Source: Sambucus nigra (lineage: Eukaryota > Streptophyta > Magnoliopsida > Dipsacales > Adoxaceae). Taken from it: 64,000 bases of DNA. Location of the stretch: NCBI GenBank assembly GCA_949130495.1, contig OX422207.1:829410073-829474072 (forward strand). The letters run 5' to 3'. Shown here piece after piece: positions 35,906-48,247 of this stretch. Positions within the stretch are counted from its first letter, which is position 1. The number at the start of each line of letters is the position of its first letter. Position numbers and translations under genes: made by a program. The notes beneath the pieces were generated by a model. The model was not told the origin of the DNA, did no database searches, and saw only the letters and a list, made by a program, of their open reading frames with translations.

Positions 35906-36249
35906 CCGAGCAACATTCCCTTATATTTTCTTGAGGTCCGACACCCCCATGGATTAGTGCGAACTCATGGCCCATATCCTCCTCGAGGACGTTATCGGGA
36001 TTTTGCTCTCCATTTGCTGCTGCCTTATCTGTCTTTTTTTTAATGAACTCATTGAGCTTCCCAGCCTAAGCCAACTCTTCGAGATGAGACTTGAGGGCTT
36101 TACAGTGCTCAGTTTTGTGGCCACCCTCCTTGTGGAATGTCCACCTTAGTGTGTTATTCCGTTTGGTGGGGTCTCCCCCATTTTATTTTGCCACTTGATA
36201 AATGGCTCATCTTTGATCTTAGAAAGAATCATGTATATTGGTTCCTTAA

Positions 36250-37473
36250 AGACTATATTCCCAGTCTGAAATGTCTTCGAGGAGTCATTTTTGGAGCCGC
36301 CCGTTCTTTCCCTTTCTTCTGAGTCTCGTTCTTTTCAACTTCTTTTCTCGCCTTCGAGTGATCGTTATCCCTTGTATTAAGATGGTTTACGTCTTTTACA
36401 TTGTCATGTTTCTCTATACGATCAATCAAGTCATCAACGGATGTAGCATTCTTCTTAGTTAGGGATTGGTGCAACGGACAGGTGCTTGGCAATCGATTTT
36501 AAAGGACGTTATGGAAACCTGCTCTGAGCAATCCTCGATCTCATTAAACACTTCCTAATACCTCTTGGAGTATTCCCTGAGGCTCTCTTGTGGCTTTTTC
36601 TTCATAATAAGCAATGCATCCATCCGCTTTGGGTGGGAAATGATTATTATGAAGCGAGCTGTGAATAACTCATCCAAAGACTTGAAATTTTTAATGGACC
36701 TATGTGGTAGCCTTTTGAACCACTTTTGCGGCACATCATGTAAGCTGGAAGGAAATATTCGACACATGAGTGCATCATTGTGGCTCCATAAGATCGTGGC
36801 TTGCCTATATTACCGTACATGATCAATGGCATCAGTCTTCCCATCATAAATCTTGAACCTAGGGATTATGAACTTTTTTGGAGCCTCTTCCTCCTCTATT
36901 GCCCTTGAAAAAGGGGACTTCATTTGGGTTTTACGCGCCCTTCTATCTGTCTATCGTGTGGATCTGTCTCCACGATGGGCTGGGTGTTGGTCCATCTCCC
37001 TTCGGACCAAACTCCTTATCTCGTCGTTCTACCAACCAGGAATTTTATGGCGTCGTTGAGATCGCTATGATCGATCATCATTTGACCTATTTCTATCAAT
37101 TCTTTCTGATCCAAGCCTAGGGCTCCTTCCTCGGCTGTGAGACTTGCTCTCCTGAAGGCTAGGAGTTCGGTCGTAGCATCTCCTAGTATTTCGGTGGAGC
37201 TCTCTCTCTATTATTTCTAGTTTCCTTTTCAGGCGAGCATTTTTCATCTTCCTGTCGGCGCGTGGCCTCCTCCTTTTCTTTGAATATAGCTTCATAAGCA
37301 TTAATTAATATAGAGATCTGGGTTGACTTAGGTTTCCCCAGGATTTCCTCAAATATCTTCCTTTCTTGGCAGAGTCTCGGCTTTGAATGGCGAATCTCAG
37401 ACCTCACCCTTGGGGGGATAGGCTGCTCCTATATATCAGCTTCTTGAGGAACGTTGCTACTGTGGTGAGACAT
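36250..37473 (-). pseudogene. Tat gag
   Basis: The minus-strand start MSHHSSNVPQEADI (37473) lies 50 bases from the primer site. It is followed by a charged Glu/Lys/Arg-rich N-terminal region (37407-37065). The capsid domain is the retrotrans_gag type: AFFPSSL-like MCRIFPSSLHDVPQKWFKRL, then IKNFKSLDELFTARF, then RMDALLIMKKKPQESLREY. The end (36492-36253) is a basic Lys/Asp/His-rich tail. Frames change at least four times and no zinc knuckle was found. Confidence 0.85.
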
Positions 37474-37520
37474 TGTTAACTTTTCGTTGATGAGTACTTT
37501 CATAGGAATAACAGTCGATT

Positions 37521-37538
37521 CCCATAGATGGCGCCAAT
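37521..37538 (-). other. Primer-binding site of Tat element
   Basis: Minus strand attggcgccatctatggg adjoins the 5' LTR at 37539. The TGGCGCC core is typical of Tat/Athila-type primer sites, which do not use initiator Met tRNA. Confidence 0.8.
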
Positions 37539-37939
37539 TATGGCGACAAAAAACACAACACTAATTATAGAAGAAAGAAATCACCAGAAGATTAAGAAAA
37601 GCATGCAATCACAACCCGACAATATACGTAGTTCGATAAATTGCCTACGTACATAGAGAGGTATATTGCTTTTCATTAAGTATCTCTCAAAGGGTCTCTC
37701 TGTTACATGCCCCTATGCCCTGGGCCAAGGGTTACAATTTATTAATCATAGAATGTGGTAGAAACCTCCACGATAAGCTATGAATCCCTTGAATATCTCT
37801 CTGAGATTCTTGGGGATATACTTGATATTATCTCGGGTTAGTTTAATAAACGTGGCCCATAATTTGGGTCGGACGCTTACTTAGCCCTTATGGGTGTGGT
37901 CGACTACTCTTATGGGCTGATCGAAAATGGGTAACCACA
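37539..37939 (-). repeat. 5' LTR of Tat element
   Basis: Aligns with 24665-25075 and ends gtaaccaca at 37939. Its other terminus reads TATGGCGAC where the left LTR has TGTGGCGAC, a terminal-dinucleotide mutation. Confidence 0.9.
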
Positions 37940-38550
37940 ATTACTATTAACGAAAAACTAAGAAGTTACAATTTTTCCTCACAAAAACTGTTTTTACTAT
38001 TTCACGCCATATAGAGGGGACTCTTATATACTACTACGTGAATTGAAAAGTTAAACAATTTAATTACCTTTTAAATCACTGAGTTGATCCCTCACAATTG
38101 TACATATTCGATTGTACACTATTTTCCTTTCGAGAAAGATGGGATGGGGCAATAGATAATATATTTCTCATTCACAACCCTTATCGTGTATTCATTTCAG
38201 TGACACAATTATAAAGGAAAGAACAAAATTATTCATCCATTGTGCATATAATTTCGTAAATATAGAATTACTTTGGATTACGACGTCTCACGACATATGC
38301 ATAATAATTATGTAGTTGCCAAATAATAGAAAAAGAAGGAATTTTGAATTCTTATCACAGACATTTATAAGGTAACCATGCATACACTCTCGACTAGTTG
38401 GCCACATGCATCTTTTCACATATTTAAAAAAAATGTTACCATGTGAATGGAAATTAGACACAAGATGAACATGTTTTAAAGCACTTGAAGACAGTCTTAA
38501 ACATAATTTTCATACATTTTTTGCTAATTTTATTTATTTATTTGTAGGGC

Positions 38551-41452
38551 ATGTCTAACGGGAATAAAGATAATCAAACAAATAATTACACTTTTAGTCC
38601 ATCTCAATTCTCTACTAAGCCACCATCTAAATTCTTGACACCTGCAGGTTTTCAGTACTTCACTCCATGCAAACTGTCACTGACTCATAAAACTCCATAA
38701 ATCCATGTTAACCCAACTCATTTACCGATGAATCCCAAACATAGGAGAATAAACACAGTGGGTAACCCCTCACGATAATCCTACTGGAGATAAAGTTATC
38801 GTCCAGATTTTTAAAGCTCGTTGTTTGAAGCTCGAAAAGATCATTATGGCCATCGGGGGGAAGACAATTGGAAGAATATTGATATTTCCATAAAGCATCA
38901 TTTGTAGGATCAACTTTGTAAAATTTTACATTCCCACTAGTTTCGATTACACTTGTTCTTACTCGAATAGGTGAGGAAATTAAAACTCGTCGGGTGAGGT
39001 GCGTGGGAATCTAATGCGTCATCCCGCCAATTCAGTCATAAGGAAACTTTTAAATGCACAACATCCAAAATTTGTAAAGGAACTATGCAATGTCCATTTT
39101 AGATTATCAATCGATGGGTTTAATCATTTTAGTAATTTAAGCACTAATTTTAGTTATTGTCCAGTTCTCTTGGTGCTTTTAGGTTGCTCCCAACACTATT
39201 CATGAGAAAGAGTTGGCATTATTGTCATTGTTAGTACCTGTGCCAAAGGCTCGCATCGATAATATTGATATTTTCTTAGCCCTTTTAATTGAATAACTAA
39301 AAGAATTATGGGATGAAGGCATAAGATCATTTGACACTCATAAGGTTGAATATTTCACACTTAAAGAAATGGTGTCATGGACTTGTCTAGTTGCAATGTT
39401 CATAGTTATTATAGATGTCCCATCGGTAGGAACTAGACGAAATCCACTTACCAAAGAATTATGGTAAGATATATTATGTCGATCGTCGTACATTTCTTAC
39501 GAATAGTCACCCTTTTAGGAACGATGAGTGTAACTTTTTACATACCTATCAAGAGCATAGAACACAACTTATTTTTCTTTATGGTTATGAAATCGAGGAT
39601 AATGCAGAGGCTGCAACTTTGGGGAATAAGATTGTATGCAAACACCCTTAGTTTGCAGGCCATAAGCTAAAAGCTAGGGAGGATTCAAAAGATACTAGTA
39701 AAATCATGGGTTTGCCTAGATGATCAATGTTATTTGACTTGTCATAATGGAAAGAGCACCCTTTAAGGCATGTAATTAATGTGATGCATACGAAGAAAAA
39801 TTTTGTGAAACATTTAATAGGAATATGTTTGGGGGAATATCATTTGAAAGATTGAAAGAAGGGGCATGGCGATCTAAAGGATTTGAAAATAAGAAAAAAT
39901 TATGTTTAAAAACGAATCCTACAATAAGAAGAAATTTGATTCCCGCGGGTGCTTTCACTTTTTCAACTAGTGAGAGAAATATCCCTCTGGACACGTTGTT
40001 GAACTTGAAGACTCTGACCGATTATTATGATAATTTACACAGAGTTTTAAACTATCAAATAAATTATATGAAATAGTGTAAGTCTCACGATTGACATATC
40101 ATCATTCAATTAATCCCTTTATTGTTTAGGCATTATTTTTCTTAGGAAAAAGATACCCACAGAGAAATTATACAGATTAGTTTTTGTTTCACCTTACGAT
40201 CTCAAAAAGTTCTAAAGAGAAAGCACATTGCAGGTTCGAAAGCACCTTTAGCTGAAGCGACTTGTGGCTTAGAAAAATATTTTCCTTTCGTCGTTCTTTG
40301 ACATCAATGTTCACCTCCTTGTGCATCCATGCAATGAGGTATTGTTGTGTCGACATATCAAGTATAGCTGGAGGTATCTTGTCTAGCGCTTGATAAAAAC
40401 TTTTAAAGATTACATTAAGAATACAAGGTATATTATAGGGTCAATTGCAGAAGAAAAGCCTTAGGAGGTTCAAACCTCGTGGAAAATGAGTGGTCAAAGA
40501 ATTTGATGAGTTTAAGGATGAATTTCATTTCGATAACCTTTAAGAGGTGAGACTCACCAATCAGTAATACAAGCAATCACCTCGTTACATCTTTGAATCA
40601 CCAGATGAAGTTCAAGATTGGAGATGCTAAGTATTTATATATATAACATATTTTTAAGTATTTATATTCTTTGAATTACCATCTAAATTCTATAATTTCA
40701 TGAACACGTATAGGAAGTATGAGAGTGAATTTGCCCAAAATTTGAAGCGAAAAGGTTTAACGGACACGATGAATGATTTTAGGTTATGGGTATCAAAAAA
40801 GTTAATTGCATGATCTTTTGTTGCGACTACTTATGCATGTATTATGAAATATTTCACAAGACAAATCCATAAATAAATGTATCTTTTAAAAAGAGGTGGT
40901 GTCACTTTAAAGCTTGTACGCCAAGATAAAAGTCCTTGTTTTCATTCGAACGAGTTTAAAAAATTCCACGCTAACAATTTTGATTATGTCCCATACCCAA
41001 GCAAGAAAAAACTATTGACACAAAACAACCAAATTCCAATTTCTTCTTTGACTTCTTGTATGGATACAAAAAAAGGGTAATTATCTAACGGATACAGTGC
41101 TAACCTAATATCGGATTGTGCAACAAATGTTGTAACTAGATAACATAGATTTCAAAAGAAAACATATTCTTTGTGACTGTGTGAAGGTGGAAAACACTAG
41201 TAATGGTTTTAAAGTTGATCCTGCCACAAAACTTGTCATGGTATATTTATTTAAAATGGATAGTAAAGATTTCATGGTCAATGGGACTTTTCTTCGTGCC
41301 TTTCAAAACTTCAAGATGGTAAATTACTCAAAGTGCATAAACAAGGAAAACCGATTTGTTATTTTCCATGCACCAAAGGGTTTTACTACTCAAGTAGACA
41401 TGTTAAAGTCCCTATATAGTTTTCATTTTGTCTTGATGATAACCCTAATTTG
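38551..41452 (+). pseudogene. CACTA transposase (TNP2 / Transposase_21 type)
   Basis: An acceptor-like tttgtag precedes MSNGNKDNQTNNYTFSPSQF (38551). Fragments in order: VPVPKARIDNIDIFLALLIE, a stop, then LKELWDEGIRSFDTHKVEYF and TLKEMVSWT (39230-39380). Then WKEHPLRHVINVMHTKKNF (39745-39810), matching the LPLRH.[IL]DVMH.[ET]KN signature of TNP2. Then PAGAFTFSTSERNIPLDTLL (39950-40010), and YESEFAQNLKRKGL-type text (40720-40770). A last open stretch (41181-41453) may be the downstream domain. The gene has many stops and frameshifts. It lies on the plus strand in the right arm, cut off from the CACTA left arm by the Tat element. Confidence 0.75.
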
Positions 41453-41710
41453 AAGGATATTTTACATAATTAGACAAAGATTGAGTTTTGATACATTATA
41501 TTATTGTTATTTATTTAAACCTTGTATGACAACCCTATTTATATTGTATGTATATGAATAAAATTTGGAACAAACCCCTTGCATTGTATGTATGGCATGG
41601 CCATTAAAATAACCCATTTATGAATTTACTACTTTTTGACTTAATAAGATAATGATTTTGAATTGGTAATTCCTAAACAGAAATCATGATAACACGACAT
41701 GATAACATGA

Positions 41711-42580
41711 CATAAAATTAGAAGTTAATGTCCTATTGGTAATTTAATTAATGTGTTCAATAATATAAACAGTGAAGCCAACATCTTGCAAGCATCAATC
41801 GAGTGTTATTCAAATGAAATTTATCTTATTAGGGCGTCAAGAGTGGTTCTAACCAATTTGTGTAAATTATGTCGGTTGAAATGCAAGTTATTATCTGGGT
41901 TTATAGGTTTGGTCAAATTATAACTCTACACATCCTTTTTTAGACAATTCAATAAGCCTAGATAATAGCTTATGTTTCACCCAACATGTTCCAAAAATTA
42001 GGAATGTGATTATTTTATTTAAACTCTTATTGATCAAGCGTAACCACAAATCTAATTTTAGTTTTGTGTGAGTACCCCTAAAGTTATTTTAGAAGATTAC
42101 CCCATCGAACTCTTTCAGGATTTCGATCTTAACAAGGTTATATCATAGTATTTTATTAAGCTTGGAACCCCGAATGAGTTTAACTGGTTAAACCTTTAAG
42201 AAAAACTTCAAGGCTACTCATAAAAAACTAAAACTAGATTTTTGAGTACCCTTGATCAATACCAATTTTCTCAACAAAACAATCACATTCCCAATTTGTA
42301 GAACCCATATGGGGAAACGAGGGCTATTATCCAGTCTTTTAGGCTTGCAGAAAAGAAGGTCATGTACAACTACAATTTGACCAAACTTATAAGCTTGGAT
42401 AATAGTCTGCGTTTCCACATACGAGTTCCCACAACATCGATTGAAACAACTCTTGATTCCCTAACAAGATTAATATTTTTTAGACAATTTTTGTTATGCT
42501 AGAATGATTTTGACTTCACTCTTTGGATCATTGAACAAATTAATCAAATTCCCAATAAGACATTAACTTCTAATTTTGAT
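41711..42580. repeat. Long inverted repeat (foldback), arms ~400 bp
   Basis: The plus strand of 41711-42115 matches the minus strand of 42580-42180. Examples are ataaaattagaagttaatg at the outer edge, ggtttggtcaaatt in the middle and gattgttttgtt against gattattttatt further in. Identity is about 70% by eye and the loop is about 65 bases. It lies inside the CACTA right arm after the transposase. No TSD or transposase is apparent. Confidence 0.75.
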
Positions 42581-42587
42581 CCATGTT

Positions 42588-42890
42588 AGAACTACGTGGG
42601 CTTCGATGCCATTTTTTACTGCATAGGCGTTTCTTACTAATTTTCTTTAGTTTATCTTTATATAATATCATCTCATTCATGTAGTTAGCATCCTCTAATT
42701 ATATAGTTGTTTCTCTTGCATTTATTACTCTGTCACTCACATTTTAGTCATTTTTACTTAATTATTCACTATCGTCTTAACGGTCTCGTTCATGCGTACT
42801 CACTCTTTCTATGGTGTGGATAGCATGATTACACTCCTCCAACATGTACACATGCTTTTTTCTCACATCCATGCACTACGCTCAATAAAC
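42588..42890. repeat. Dispersed LTR-like repeat, copy 2
   Basis: Starts gaactacgtgggcttcgatg and resembles 21085-21560 through tagttgtttctcttgcatt, cactcacattttagtcattt and gttcatgcgtactcac. It starts directly after the outer edge of the foldback. Confidence 0.5.
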
Positions 42891-43349
42891 TTGGCAAGAT
42901 AATGGTTCAGGTTTGGTGGTTATGATACAACCAATAAGATAACATGTTAATACCATAGCTATTTGCTTATAAATTATGTTTAATATATTTTGTAATATTT
43001 GTAATATTGGGTAACGAATATTTTATTGTTCGGGTCATATTATGTTAATATTAGGAACATTTCGTATTTTTTGAAGTTCTAATCAGGAGGGTGCGAATGT
43101 CGATTACAACAAGATTGCATTTTATTTGGGGTAGGAACGCTTGGAGGATTTTAATATTATTAGTTTTGGATTCATGTAATTAATTTGATGGCTAGATAAT
43201 TTAATATAATTAATTTTTATTCATATATTAGTTAGTTTTATAATGGAATTGTATGTTGGTTTGGAAAAGATGTACATGAAATTTTTTTGGGAGAAAAAAA
43301 TAAAAATTATTTTTTTTAAATAAATTTATTTTTAGTTAAGGTCCAAAAA

Positions 43350-43751
43350 TATAACCATATCCGTGACATTTAATTGGTTAAAAGTTCGTTAGGTAGTCAC
43401 AATTCATGATCGTGATCAATGAATTAAAGTTCATGGCAGACGGTCATAATGGTCGAAAATCGTTGCCAAATGACTTATTTTCATTGTAAGTGGTCATGAT
43501 TCATGATCGTGACTATTTAAATAGTGGTCATGGTAATGGTCACGGTTCATGACCATGATCACTGGCCACAATTATGGATCGTGACCATGTCCCCAGTATT
43601 AGATTATAGACTGTGACTCTTGGTTTGGTCAATGTTGTTATCTATAACTCGTAAAATGGTCACACTTAAAATTATCATGGTTTAGGACCGTGACCAATGC
43701 AATTTGTCACGATCCAAAACTTCGATAATTTTGGGTTGTTGGCATATTGTG
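43350..43751. repeat. CACTA right subterminal and terminal repeats
   Basis: More than ten copies of the ggtcatgatt/atcgtgacca core occur in both orientations, ending in the inverted terminus at 43751. The array mirrors 22194-22640. Confidence 0.75.
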
Positions 43752-44030
43752 GACCCATAATCACTTATTTGGGTCCTCACCAAGTCTATAACACATTCCA
43801 CCCACACGATCCTTCCTAAATGATGATACCAAATTCAACGCCCTAAGGATATCAAAGGGAATGTTCAGACACACATAATGTCCTGACCCACGGTTAACAC
43901 CCACAATCCTCTACCTTTTTCGTTTGGTGTATATTCCTCCAAAAACAAAGGATAAGATCAAAATTATATTTTAAGAGTGTATATGTTTATACATCTTTGA
44001 AAACATGTGATCCCAAGGCTACAGATTCCT
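43752..44030. other. Spacer between CACTA and LINE
   Basis: No open frame or repeat recognised. Confidence 0.5.
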
Positions 44031-44065
44031 CAAACTCAACTCAACTCAACAAAGCCTTTTCCCAA

Positions 44066-45900
44066 TCATTTGAAGCCGGCTATATGAATCCTATTTTTTC
44101 ACTTCATTTTGTCCAGTGCAATATCTTTGGTTAAACCACATGACATCATGTCCTTTTTTATAATATCCCACCAAGTCAATTTAGGCCTACCTCTGCCCCT
44201 TGTGTTACCATCAATACTAACTAAATAACTCTTCCTTACAGGAGCATCCATTGGTCTACGCTTGACGTGTTCAAACCATCTAAGTCAATTTTCTCTCAAT
44301 TTATCTTCTATAGGAGCTACTTTTATCGTTTCACAAATTTGTTCATTTTTAATTTTATCCTTTCGAGTTTTACCACAAATCCATCTTAGCATTCGCATCT
44401 CCGCCACACTCATTTTCTACACATTTTGTTTCTTGGTTGCCTAACACTTTGTCCCGTATAACATGGCGGGTCTAATGGCCATCCTATAAAATTTTCCTTT
44501 TAACTTCAAAGGTATACGCCTATCGCAAAAAACGTCGGTAGCACTTCTTCACTTAACCGAACCTGCTCTAATCCTATGAGTATCATCATCACTAATATCT
44601 CCATCTTTTTGGATAATCGATCCTAAATAATGAAAATGATCATTTCTAGGTATCTCTTGACCCTCCAATTTCACCACATCTCCATTTGTCCTCCTATTAC
44701 TATTAAAATTGCACTCCGCATATTCTGTTTTAGCTCTGATTATTTTAAATCCCCTTGTTTCTAATGTTTCTCTTCACAATTTCAACCTATAATTAATCCT
44801 CATCTTAGTCTCATTCACTAAAACAATATCATCTACAAATAGCATACACCATGACACCTCATCTTATATTTGTCCAGTCAACTCATCAATAACAAGAGCA
44901 AAGAGATAAGGACTTAATGTTGAACCTTGGTGTAGACCTACTGTAATTGAAACTTCAATAATTTCTCCGGCTTATGTTCTTACTATAGCCATCGCACCAT
45001 CATACATATCCTTAATCACATCAATATATCTGCGAGTCACTCCTCTTTTATGTAGTTTCCACTATATTATATCTTTGGGTATCCTATCGTATGCCTTCTC
45101 CAAATCTATAAAAATCATATGAAGATCTTTCTTTTTCTCCTTATACCTCTCCATTAATCGCCTCAATAAATAGATAGCTTCCATTTTTTACCTCCCAGAC
45201 ATAAACCCAAATTGATTCTCAGATATTTTTGTCTTCAATCTCAATCTATACTCGATCACTATCTCCCAAAGTTTCATTGTATGACTCATTAACTTAATAC
45301 CACGATAATTTGAACAACTTTATATGTTCCCTTTATTTTTAAAGATAGGTACTAAAACACTATTTCTTCATTCATCGGGCATCCTATTAGTCATTAAAAT
45401 TTTATTAAATAATTTTGTAAGCCATGATACTCCATCCTCCACTAAGCAGTTCCAAACCTCAATAAGGATACCATCTGGTCCTAAAGCCTTCCCTGTTTTC
45501 ATCTTTTTTAGAGCAATCCTGACCTCTGTTGTCCTAATTCTGCGGAAAAATATATTTTCTTGAGTCTCCCTAAGTTCCTCTATATCTAATCTACTCCCAT
45601 TATCTCCATTTAATAACCTCTCAAAGTAGTTTTTTCATCTTTCCATAATCTCATCATCTTTGACTAGGACACTCGAATCATCACTTTTGATACACTTAAT
45701 GTTATTAAAATCTTTTGTTTTCCTGTCCCTAAGTTTAGCAAGATTGTAAATACTTTTTTTCCCTTCTTGTGTTTCTAATTTTATATAAAGATCATCATAC
45801 GCTTTTAACTTAGCATCTCCTACCACTTTCTTAACTTTCTTTTTAGCCCATTTATATTTCTCAAAATTTTCTTCATTTCTATTTGTTTGTCATGTTTTAA
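44066..45900 (-). pseudogene. LINE reverse transcriptase
   Basis: Recognisable segments in order are [53 protein letters not shown], and the catalytic box as CMLFVDDIVLV, where relatives have FADD. C-terminal pieces follow: CFHYLGS-like YLGSIIQKDGDISDD, AIRPAMLYGTKCWATKK, EMRMLRWICG and NTRGRGRPKLTWWD. The frame closes near 44066. Frames are broken by several stops, and none of the open stretches here exceeds about 80 codons. Confidence 0.88.
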
Positions 45901-46036
45901 AGCACCCCCTTTTAATTTTTACTATATTTTATACTTCTTCATTCCACCACTAAGTTTCTTTAGACTGTGGCCCCTTGCCCTTTGATTATCCAAGAATTCC
46001 TTTTGATATTCTTATAATCCATGTGGCCATCTTATT

Positions 46037-46530
46037 TCACATTATGTTAGTCTCTTCTTCAGTGTTCCATGTTGCTTCATTTAATACTTTATCTTTAGAT
46101 AGTTTTAATTTATCTCCTTTTAAGTTCCACCACCTAGTTCGTGGGTTAATCTTCACTTTTTGCACTCGTGATTGATTTTTAATATTTATATCCAACACCA
46201 TTATCATATGTTGTGAGGTTAAGCTCTCTCCCGGGATAACCTTACAATCTTTGCACGTTGATCGGTCTCCTTTCTTAGTAATGAAAAAATCTATTCGGCT
46301 CTTATGCGTTCCACTTTTATAAGTTATTAAGTGTGCCAGCCTCTTTTTAAAACATGTATTTACTAGTACAAAATCATAAGCCATCGAAAAATCTAAGATA
46401 GACTCTCCCTCGTCGTTCATATCTCCAAAACCATATCCTCCATGCACTATCTCATATTCTACACGATTTTCTCCTACATGGCCATTAAAATCTCCCCCTA
46501 TATAGATTTTCTCACCTATGGGTATTTCTT
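46037..46530 (-). pseudogene. LINE apurinic endonuclease, C-terminal half
   Basis: IYIGGDFNGHVGE (about 46500) is the catalytic GD.N segment of the exonuclease-endonuclease-phosphatase fold. It is followed by HGGYGFGDMNDEGESILDFS, then LITYKSGTHKSRIDFF and IPGESLTSQHMIMVLDI. SRIDFF and SQH hold the conserved Asp and His of the active site. The fragment ends in NPRTRWWNLKGDK, the normal linker to reverse transcriptase. The 136-residue open stretch (46447-46037) is intact. Upstream residues are missing. Confidence 0.9.
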
Positions 46531-46555
46531 GAGATTCCGCAAACTATTGCATAAA

Positions 46556-47351
46556 ATCATATTATCCCCCTATTTGGCATCCAAGACTGGATCAAGGGGT
46601 TATAAGTATGAAGATTAATTCATGGCAAATGACAACTAACTCAAGTATTTATTAAGCATTTATATTATCACATGTTTTATTGTAATAGTCTTTAGCCTTG
46701 TAACAAAGCCCCATACACATATAATTTGGTCTTTTGGCCCCATATTAATACAAAGAGTGAAAAAGCTAATTCAATGTGGATGTAAGACTAGCATACTAGA
46801 CCGAACCATGTTACATCCTTGTGTTTATATTCATACTTCACTTTTTTTTCTTTTAGTCCAACTATACACCTCACATTTAGGTGGAGCCCAACTCTCACTT
46901 GATTTTGGCCACATCATATTCTAAACCAATTTAGTTATTTTTTTCGTTTGATATTTTAAAGAATTTATCAATTATTAACAAACATATTACAACAAAAACA
47001 ATAAAGTGTCGCCCATTATGAAAGGCTAAAAATTAATTATTTATATTTTCGAGTCTATTCGTTGTTTAATACATTTTAAAAACTAATTTTTCTTCACTCT
47101 ATGTAAGAGAAACCCTAATGGGTATTACATCTACTGAAATTTGACGAAAATGTGTATGTAATGGGCTTGTTATATTTGCAAAATCAAAAAATCGAATGGC
47201 AAAGTCTAGAAAATACACAAATAGCTAAAAAAATTGCAAATGGGTTCCACCTCAAACGTTGTATGACATAGCGTTTCAAATCGATTAATAAAATAAAAAC
47301 AAAAAAGTGGCATGCTACATCATGTAGTGATCAAAATTTTAGAGTTATCCC
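46556..47351. other. Intergenic stretch, no gene recognised
   Basis: AT-rich sequence with no coding signal or recognisable repeat. Confidence 0.5.
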
Positions 47352-48247
47352 TGTTGGATATCTCCAATGGAAAGAATGAATAATTAATTAATTAATTTTT
47401 GGAAGGCACGTTCTGGGAACGCTATCTTTTAGGTAAAATTTCTCCCAATCCGGTTGAGAAAGAACCGCGAGTACACTATGGGTTTATTTGAACCTACCTT
47501 CAGGATACAATGCAGTGTATGAACAGTTGTTTGATTCAAACTATGTACTGTTTGATCAAATCGAGAACACTCTGAATTTGTAATCTAATAATGCCAAAAT
47601 ATAGAGGACGGAGAGAGGAGAAATTAGCAATTTTCGGTGTCCAAAACAGTGTCAACAGTCACAGCTCTTCATGTAACGACTCAGCATCGATTGGATCGTG
47701 CCTGTTTGGAATAGCTTAGATCTAACGGTTCAGATTAGGCGTCTTATCGTAAGCAAATGGACACCCCCTACACGAAACGGCACGAGTTCATCTAACGGCT
47801 CAGATCAAGCCATTTCAGATCGTTTAATCATAGTCGTTGATCTTTTTACTTTGTCAAAACTTTAGGGTCCCACGCTCCAAGTGACGATGCCAAGTGCGCG
47901 TCAAAGTGCGCAATGCACCCTAAGTCGCCCTTTCGCACATCGCATGTCGCGTGTTGCGCTTGGTGATGCTTAAGCACCACCGCAATGCGTGGGATCAAAA
48001 CCCCTTATTTGACTTGTCAACTAAGAAGCTTGGTTGTCCTTTAGTTGATATACCACAACCTTTTATGGTAATCTTCTTATGTGAGACAATGTGAGATTTT
48101 GAGTACTCACGTATCTTTCACATACATTTGCTCATGTTTCTTACTTCTAAAATAAAATTCAAACTATGTTTAAAATAAAACACCAATTAATATAATAAAA
48201 TTAACAACTATATATTATATTATATTAATGTTGAAATTTATCCAACA
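47352..48247 (-). mobile_element. Solo LTR (copia type) with TSD atccc
   Basis: Termini TGTTGGATA and TTATCCAACA form the inverted ends of a copia LTR. The element is flanked by identical pentamers atccc at 47347-47351 and 48248-48252. Length is 896 bp and no internal region is present. It contains a GC-rich block (47872-47992) bordered by tcccacgc and gcgtggga. Orientation is inferred from a degenerate TATA-like gtggtatatcaac on the minus strand at about 48050. Confidence 0.9.

Larger units (their letters stand above)
24665..37939 (-). mobile_element. Tat-lineage Ty3/gypsy retrotransposon with antisense ORF
   Basis: Two similar LTRs (24665-25075 and 37539-37939) in the same orientation enclose, from right to left, a primer site, gag, protease, RT, RNase H, integrase, and then a ~6 kb region with an opposite-strand spliced ORF. 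That antisense ORF between pol and 3' LTR is the known signature of Tat/Ogre-type elements. Without the nested hAT and solo LTR the element is about 10.7 kb. Flanking pentamers tctac and attac share only three bases, so a TSD is uncertain. Confidence 0.9.
22194..43751 (+). mobile_element. CACTA (En/Spm-type) DNA transposon, split by a Tat retrotransposon
   Basis: The left end starts CACTACGCCAAAAATC (22194). The right end, read on the minus strand from 43751, starts CACAATATGCCAAC. The inverted similarity continues inward for about 90 bases (GAGTTTTGAATCGTGAC against GAAGTTTTGGATCGTGAC, then AATGGTC and AAACCATRAT). Both ends carry dense subterminal repeats of the gatcgtgacc/ggtcacgat type. 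A decayed TNP2-type transposase lies at 38551-41450. Removing the 13.3 kb Tat insertion leaves 8.3 kb, a normal size for an autonomous CACTA. No clear 3-bp TSD is seen (aga left, gac right). Confidence 0.78.
44031..46555 (-). mobile_element. RTE-like LINE, 5'-truncated, with (TTGAG)n tail
   Basis: The minus-strand order is endonuclease C-terminal half, reverse transcriptase, short 3' UTR and a (TTGAG)4-type tail (caactcaactcaactc at about 44036-44055 on the plus strand). Short-unit tails of this kind, rather than poly(A), are typical of plant RTE elements and of SINEs that use them. The adjoining gccggctatatgaatcc block is the usual 3' end of these elements. The N-terminal part of the endonuclease is absent, consistent with 5' truncation on insertion. 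Confidence 0.85.

Noticed and set aside
24660..37944. TSD for the Tat element (tctac / attac)
   Set aside because: Only three of five bases agree, so it cannot be claimed.
22191..43754. 3-bp TSD for the CACTA element
   Set aside because: Flanking triplets aga and gac do not match; decay or terminal erosion is likely.
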